This document shows, piece after piece, positions 58,163 through 64,000 of a stretch of DNA of 64,000 nucleotides; positions within the stretch are counted from its first letter, which is position 1; every line of letters begins with the position of its first letter. Under the pieces are notes generated by a model. That model saw nothing but the letters and a program-made list of their open reading frames with translations. It was not told where the DNA came from and did not search any database. The translations under genes and the position numbers were made by a program. The DNA comes from Prinsepia uniflora (Eukaryota > Streptophyta > Magnoliopsida > Rosales > Rosaceae), in the NCBI GenBank assembly GCA_032719365.1, contig CM064862.1:5358001-5422000 (forward strand), read 5' to 3'.

Positions 58163-60808
58163 TGTAACACCCCGGAAATTCGAGGATTATAATAATGTAA
58201 TTTAATGTATGAATTGACGTTTTTACCCCTGTGAATGGTATGTCCAAATTGTTGACTTTTTGATTGGAGGGTCAGATGGACTTTGACCAATGAGCGTGAC
58301 GTAGTTCGGGACGTCACGAGTCCATAGGCAGGTGGCACGTCCAATTCGGACGATCAGGGAAAAAGTTATGACTATTGGAAGTTCAGGGGCATTACCGTAA
58401 TTTGGACGATAGGGGCGAAAATGTTGACTTTTCGTTTGACAACTAATTTTCACATGACTCAAGGACCGTTAGGTAGGTCTCGATGCCTTGAGTCCGTAGA
58501 CAGGCGGCACGCCGAAATCGGACTTCGTATGGCTGAGTTACGGGTCTAGAAAGTGAAGGGCATTTTGGTAATTATTGAACCAGGGGCATTTTGGTCATTT
58601 TACCCCTGGTTACTGTAGCAACCGCGGGGGACCCATGGACGGCACCACCATGTGCGGTGGTTCAGTGTGCAATTGTTTATGCAAGTGTGTGCTGGAAAGA
58701 AAGGAATGTCTAATGCTTTAGAACGTGGTCTGATTCATCCACCCAGCAAAAGCTAAATAGTTTAATTCGATCGAAGCTTTTTCGGGGAACCAATCTCAGT
58801 GGACAGTAAGGCTTCCACGAGCCTCTGGGACGGCTTAAATTGTTTAAAACTGATTAGGAATTGAGTGAGTTTCACTCTGCCGTTGAAAGAACTAAGAATA
58901 GGTGAGGAACCAGAGAGAAACCATTTCGGGAAAATTTGGAGGGAAATCGGGTTTTCAATTTCTGGTGATTGTTGGACCAAACCAAGGCCTGTTTAGTCTT
59001 CTGGGAGTATTTGGAACTCAACCATATCGAAATCGAAGGCCATCAGCCACTGGTGAGCTGGGACGGTGACTGCAGTGTTCAGAGAAATTTCAGTGGATCG
59101 GACGACTACTTCCAGGTGAGTGTTGGTTCAATTGATCGTTCACTTTAGTTTGTTTGGATCCTATTATGCTTCCTGTGAAGTTAATTGGAGATTGAATTAG
59201 AAACCAGGAAGTTCTGGTGATTGACCCGTTTGGTTGATCACGGGTCGATGGGTCGATTGGGGACTAGTCGAGGTTGATTAATGTCTCAGAACCTAAATTG
59301 GATAGTTAATGAACATGTTAGGATCAAATACGAGTGAAATCGAGTTGAAATTGGGGGTTAATTAACCGGGTCAAGCCGCGGGTGGCAGGCCCGTATTACA
59401 GACAAACGGGTGAAGGTGGTGACACTGTAGCAGCTATAGTGTCAGGCACTTGACTTTCACGCGCAGCCACTTTGGGTGGCGCGTGAGGGCGCGTTGGACC
59501 TTATCTTTGATCACGATCAACATGACTTTTGTTCCTCTCATCATTCTGAACATTTTTTATGAATTAACCATGTTGATCTGAGGTAGTTTGGGAGGGTCAG
59601 TTTAGGGCCGGTTGTCTCGGGAAACGTGTTGGACGGCTTCCCCGAGCCGGTTTCTGTTTCAGACTTTTTGGATAAATGTTTAAGACTTGTAGTGACCCTT
59701 ACGTGTGATTTGGACTGACAGGAATTGTACGATAATCCCGGTACAAGTTCGTACGCGCAGGTTCACCGCAAGATCGTACTATGAGTGGGCCCGATTTCAT
59801 TAAACCCTTGCATGCTTAAATGTTTTATGATTTACTTACATATTCACATGCTGGAATCATGAAACGGTTTTGATGATATTGAAATTATGGTTATGACACG
59901 TTTCACGGTATTTGGGTTTGAGACCCGTTTGATGAAACTTAAAGATTGGTTTGGATTTTATCTACTTATATATGTTTTGCATGTGGATATCAGTAAAATG
60001 TATTTGGTACTGCACTGTATAGATCCATTCTTGTGATACTGTCTCCTCCGGATGTGGTACCCTAGAGTGGTCATGGTGCATTGCCTGCGAGGGGTCATTC
60101 TACGGAGGAACCGGACCGTAAAATGACTCAGGAGCAGGATTGCTTATTTGACGTCAGGGACGTCAAGCGTCTAGGACGCTAGGCATTTGAGATGCCGTAA
60201 CCGGACAGGGTTCGGGGATTGGATTCGGGATTGAGCCCCCGAGTGGCACGCGTAGCCTTGAGACTGTGACCTTATTGGACGTCAGGGACGTCAGGCATCT
60301 GGGATGTCAGGATCAGAGCGTATAGTGCAGTAGCTAAAAATTATCTTATGATTTTATTACATGCCTTATGGTTCATACTATATGATTTATGGTTTTAATT
60401 CTGATGCATGCATGTTTGGAAAACGGAGGGGTAAATTATGTGTTTTACTCATCAAACGATTTTATAAACTTTAGTTTCGGCCCACTCACCCTTATTTTTT
60501 TGGTAACCCCTCCAGGCGGTGCTACTGAGGTTGAGGAGGATCCTGAGGCTGAGGCATAGATCTACTTCGGCGTACCTGAACCCCTGTTGGGTGGTTTACC
60601 CGCAGGTTTACTTTAGAGTCGTGCTCGCAACTTGTAATTTTGGATTTCATCCCTTGTCTGACATCTGTTTAATTCGGATTTGATGTATAACTTTAATTAT
60701 TTATGCATTTGATTATTTGAGGTTAAAATTGGTATGTTATTTTGGGTGTCAGACGGGAGCAGGGCACGTCCCCTTGTGGTCCCTGTGGGATCGGGACGGG
60801 TCCTGTCA
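58163..60808 (+). mobile_element. Solo long LTR, gamma subfamily, nested; TSD ATTTG
   Basis: It starts TGTAACACCCCGGAAATTCG and ends GGGACGGGTCCTGTCA, flanked by ATTTG at 58158-58162 and 60809-60813. It is 2646 bp. Arms GAGTGGGCCC (59783-59792) and GGCCCACTCACC (60479-60490); an acceptor-like CCCCTCCAG (to 60515) followed by a frame ending EEDPEAEA. This is the innermost insertion: it lies in an alpha-type tail, itself in the composite, itself in a beta LTR. Confidence 0.95.
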
Positions 60809-61611
60809 ATTTGGCTTTGTTATTCATATTTCTTTCCCTATGCATGCATGGTTTGAAAATAAAACTGGAGGGTAACGATGTGTTTTGATAAATGTGTTTA
60901 AACGATATTATTTTTGTCCACTCACACCTTTGTTTTGATGACCCTCCAGGCCATGGCACACGTGTGGGACTAATCGAGAGGCAGAGGCATGAGCAGAAAT
61001 CAGTGTAGTTATCCCTGGTCTAACAGGTGCTGAAGGGTACTTTCGGGACTTCAGTCGACTTGTCAGACGGGAGTAGGACTGGGCACGCTTATCAAAGTCC
61101 AATTGGGACGGGTCCTGTCAGGTATGGTTTTCAATAAAGATTTTTTGATGGTTTTGGGCTGAGGCCCGGGATTTGGAAAAAGAAACTTGTGTTCGGTTTT
61201 CTTACATGGTTTGATTAACCGGAAGATTGAATGGTTTCATGACTTGGCTTGATATGCATGCATTGGTCTTTTAAAACGAAGGGTATAAATGTATTTGTTT
61301 TATGAACTGTTTTGATCTTATTCTTTATTTTTGTCCACTCTCAGTCTTTTCGTGTTTTCGATACCCTCTAGGTTGTTGCGGCACGGGCTGTTGACTGAGA
61401 GAGTCGGAGACATCACACCAGCGATCCACAGTAGTGCGGTATACTCTGGGAAGACCGGTTACTAGTCGGATGGTAGGATCGAGAATCCCTTGTCCGACTT
61501 ACGTGTCACATGAAGGTTGGACGTCAGTTTAGCCTTCGTGTCATGCGTAAGTTAGACGGGATCGGGATTTAACCCTTAATGACGGGGGATTAGGGGTGGG
61601 TCCTGACAAAT

Positions 61612-61623
61612 TGGTATCAGAGC
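61612..61623 (+). other. Primer-binding site (tRNA-Met type)
   Basis: TGGTATCAGAGC, 3 bases after the LTR ends TGACA. Confidence 0.95.
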
Positions 61624-63369
61624 GAGGTTTCGGGTGTTCTGCGCGAGGTTTGGTTCCCAGAGTCGTTGGTTCGTCAACTTGGGTGGTGTGATGTTATTGT
61701 GGATGTGATGTCTCGACGCGGAACAGCCCGTCAGCAACCTGGATACGATAGTGATAGTACGTTCGTAGTGGTTAGATAGCAGCGATTGAGGGTGCTAGTC
61801 GCTCGATACGCAGTGTGAGATTTGACGTACTTTGGCTTAGGGCCGGAACCATTCGTGCATTGGCACTGGTTTTTGTTTGATGGATGGACCATAAGGGTCA
61901 GAGATACACTAGCAGGATTAACCTGGAAAGTAGCCGGTAAGCTACGGATGAGTAGGTTGGTCGACCTACAAGGCCTGAGAGTAACTCGTTGAGTTAGTAA
62001 GATACGTAGGCCGAGGAGGTCGATTGATAGTGGCAGGTTGGGCCGGATGGTGTTTGGATGTTGATCGTGTGGATTGGTGACCTTTGGTCAATTGGGTTGA
62101 GTTTGGAATTGTGTTCCCTGGCAGTTGCGGGTTTGGATAACCCGGAGGAGAAGTACCTGAGGGGAACCGTGAGTTGGGGTTTGTGGTATCGTAGTCCTTG
62201 TGGATGACTCTGGATGAGGGTTCGTACTCAGAGTGAGGTAGGGATGACCATGGGTAGGTCATGTATTCGGACGAACGGTCAGGATGCCATTGGTTGATCA
62301 GAGTAGCGCTGTGGAAGCGCGGTGGACCTAGGCTTCGTGTTGGATCAGGCTAGGTTGGTATGGACAGGTTTGACCATCAGTGGGATTAATTTCGTGGACT
62401 CATCTTGATGTGTTAGAAATTCTGAGGCTCGTGCTTGGGATTGTCTAAGATTTGGTGATCGACGACTTTGAGGGTAGTTACTGAGGAGTCCGAGGTTCGT
62501 AAGCGTTGATTGTGATTCCGAGAGCTGGTGACTTGTATCCTCGCAGGTGCTCGAAGTGGAACCTCGGGCAAGATGTGATGTGATCATCAGAAGGAGTGAT
62601 GATTGACACCCTTTTCGAATGTGCATACACAGTGATTAACCGACATGTGAGTGGTTTGGGTGCGAACATGTGGTTGTGATCCGTAGAAGTTGAGGATCGC
62701 CTAAGGCTAGTGGAGTTGAGTTGGGAAACTCGTGGTTGAAATGCCTGGATTTGTAACCTCCCTTAACTTGTATTGTGTTCCGCAGTACAGAAGTACTTGG
62801 TGACGCCGAGTGTAGCAAGTATTAGGAGATGGTGTTAAGATGGATTATAGTCGTTGTGATGGCATGGTTGGGGACCATGGTGAGTTCCGTTGAAGGATGA
62901 CGGAAGGAAATGAGAAATGAGTGACTATAACTGATTGATAGGAGGTTATTGAAGAGAACCCACAATCTAGACGTGCGGTATAGAAGTCGATTGGATTGGA
63001 TGCAGTTGCTTGAAACCTAGTTAGTAGGATGAGATGACAAGACAGAGGTTGGATATGTTGAGGAAAGTGCTCTGTCTTGTAACAGTGGTGCGTACTTAGT
63101 GACAGACGAGCTGTGAGAATCGGTTGGTGTGGTGTGGGAATATCGCGGGAACGAGATGGATTTGTGATGACCCCAGTGCGATTGTCCTGATGAACTAAAA
63201 GTTGGTTGAGTTGATTCACAGGGAAAGATGTGGTGATAGTTTGGGCACTGTCAGGATATTTTGGATTGGCAGGTACTGGACACCGGGTAGGAGACCCAGG
63301 TGCGAGATCAGTTGGATTTCTCCCCGCTGGTTACAGAGGTACGAGATGTGGAATTTCGGGACGAAATTC

Positions 63370-63386
63370 TTTTAAGGAGGGTACAT
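63370..63386 (+). other. Polypurine tract of the long-LTR element
   Basis: TTTTAAGGAGGGTACAT immediately upstream of the LTR start TGTAACGACCCG. The same tract is at about 50312-50328. Confidence 0.85.
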
Positions 63387-64000
63387 TGTAACGACCCGTC
63401 CCGGAAGTCGGGATTAGGATAGTAGGTAATGACTGCTTATAGAAGTTAATCGGTGCTTATTTGGATACTTTTGGACAGTCGGTGCGGAATGACGAGTCTG
63501 TCCCTGGAATGGGCAAAAGGTTGACTTTTAGATCGGGCGGTGAATTGGGCATTGACCGATGACTGTGACGTAGTTTGGGACATCACGAGTCCGTAGACAG
63601 GTGGCAAGCCCGATTCCGACATCCGAGGAGGAAGTTATGATTTTCGGAAGGTTGAGGTCATTTTCGTAATTTGGTTAAAAAGAGGAAAATTGTTGACTTT
63701 TTGTTTGACCCTTAATTTTCACTCAAACCGAGGACCGTTAGATAGATCTCGACGTCCTGAGTACAACGACAGGCGGCATGTGTCGATTGGAGTTCGGACG
63801 ATGAAGTTATGGATCTAAGAACGTGTAGGGCAGAACGGTAATTTGTACAACAAGGGTAAAATGGTCATTGTGATTCCTTGGGATTTGTGCCCAGTTAGTG
63901 GTTGACAAGTGGATGTTCTGGGGAATTCTAACCACAGAGAAGTGGACATCTGTCCTTCTCTAGATGGTGGTAGAACCTTGCACCTTTCAGTTTAAACGGG
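63387..64000 (+). mobile_element. Start of a beta long LTR (3' LTR of the array unit), cut by the window edge
   Basis: TGTAACGACCCGTCCCGG onward, closely matching 50329-50935 base for base with scattered substitutions. It continues beyond the window. Confidence 0.92.

Larger units (their letters stand above)
52756..61120. mobile_element. Composite insertion bracketed by GGTAT
   Basis: It starts TGTAAGACCCGG and ends GGGACGGGTCCTGTCA, with GGTAT on both sides. In order it contains: 5S-bearing LTR head (52756-53125), inverted primer-site region (53126-53184), antisense gamma LTR piece (53185-54554), gypsy RT fragment (54636-55143), 3' part of a sense LTR (55144-57074), a short primer-site to polypurine-tract spacer (57075-57145), a second 5S LTR head (57146-57470), and an alpha-type LTR tail (57471-61120) split by a solo LTR. 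The outer ends do not match each other as an LTR pair, so the history involved recombination. Confidence 0.7.
57471..61120 (+). mobile_element. Alpha-type long LTR tail, split by a nested solo LTR
   Basis: Pieces 57471-58162 and 60814-61120 join across the insert. It contains the GTGTGTGAGTGGAC arm with ATGCATGCAT (57480-57520), repeats of GATGTGTAATTCCCG (57895-58075), the GTCCACTCACACC arm (60916-60928), an acceptor-like CCCTCCAG (to 60949) and the end GGGACGGGTCCTGTCA. The LTR 5' part is absent or replaced by the 5S head. Confidence 0.82.
50329..61608 (+). mobile_element. Beta long LTR (5' LTR of an array unit), split by an 8.4-kb insertion
   Basis: The LTR pieces 50329-52755 and 61126-61608 add to about 2.91 kb, matching the 2889-bp beta solo LTR. 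It begins TGTAACGACTCGTCTCGG and ends GGGTGGGTCCTGACA, followed by a primer-binding site. The split is marked by GGTAT at 52751-52755 and 61121-61125. Landmarks: the GTGAGTGGAC arm (about 51988), GAGTTTAAAGACTCGG repeats (52585-52720), the second arm GTCCACTCTCAG (61333) with one mismatch, and an acceptor-like CCCTCTAG (to 61371). Confidence 0.88.
61609..63386 (+). mobile_element. Non-coding internal domain of the long-LTR element (LARD-like)
   Basis: TGGTATCAGAGC (61612-61623) follows the LTR end by 3 bases; TTTTAAGGAGGGTACAT ends the domain before the next LTR at 63387. A short frame beginning MSRRGTARQQPGYDSDSTF near 61708 may be a relic of a gypsy GAG start, but it ends after about 23 codons. 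No protease, RT, integrase or RNase H motif is seen in 1.78 kb. Large LTRs with a primer site, a polypurine tract and no pol fit a LARD, dependent on an autonomous gypsy relative. Confidence 0.85.

Overview
This window is plant nuclear DNA, almost certainly from a eudicot. The signs are introns with GT/AG ends, a plastid-targeted fibrillin (PAP) gene, a VIRILIZER first-exon fragment, a PI-PLC fragment, Ty1-copia and Ty3-gypsy pol pieces, and 5S-bearing Cassandra-type LTRs. A rosid such as a member of Rosaceae is my guess from the look of the Cassandra LTRs, but nothing seen here proves it. There are no bacterial, organellar or CRISPR features.

Gene content is low. (1) 3657-7530 (+) holds a seven-exon plastid-lipid-associated (PAP/fibrillin) gene whose exon 2 carries a frameshift. 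(2) 45992-46546 (+) is a single-exon gene for a 184-residue protein I do not recognise. (3) 47083-47746 (-) is a three-exon gene for a 94-residue protein I do not recognise; its promoter and the start of exon 1 are duplicated at 48962-49116. (4) 42155-42229 (-) is a first-exon fragment of the m6A-writer protein VIRILIZER.

Most of the rest is transposable elements. One family of very long, non-coding LTRs (2.6-3.3 kb, TG...CA ends, starting TGTAACGACCCG or close, ending GGGTCCTGTCA or close) dominates. Five solo LTRs have perfect 5-bp target duplications: 10447-13294 (-), 18641-21954, 23322-26598, 29857-32745 and 58163-60808. Truncated copies lie at 1-1785, 28430-33144, 53185-54554 and 55144-57074. 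From 50076 to the window end there is an array: internal 3' end, LTR, internal domain with tRNA-Met primer site and polypurine tract, next LTR. Its first complete LTR is split by an 8.4-kb composite insertion (52756-61120, target duplication GGTAT). That insertion contains two 5S-rRNA-bearing LTR heads, an inverted LTR piece, a gypsy reverse-transcriptase fragment and a further nested solo LTR.

Other elements are a 3.4-kb CACTA element (14167-17545, TSD TTA) carrying a broken PI-PLC first exon; a 347-bp tandem repeat array (22385-27265) interrupted by a solo LTR; a decayed full-length Ty1-copia element (34294-39870); a copia LTR and a copia RT fragment (33146-34026); and a 732-bp hAT-type element (44141-44872) with an 8-bp target duplication.

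The most unusual signal is in the long LTR family. Every sufficiently complete copy has a pair of inverted arms (GTGAGTGGAC ... GTCCACTCAC) 0.7-1.4 kb apart, enclosing a subfamily-specific minisatellite. One subfamily has changed both arms together to GTGAGTGGGCC ... GGCCCACTCAC. In sense orientation the first arm usually looks like a splice donor, and the second lies just upstream of a conserved pyrimidine-rich CCCTYYAG|G acceptor. This suggests an LTR-borne intron whose ends can pair.
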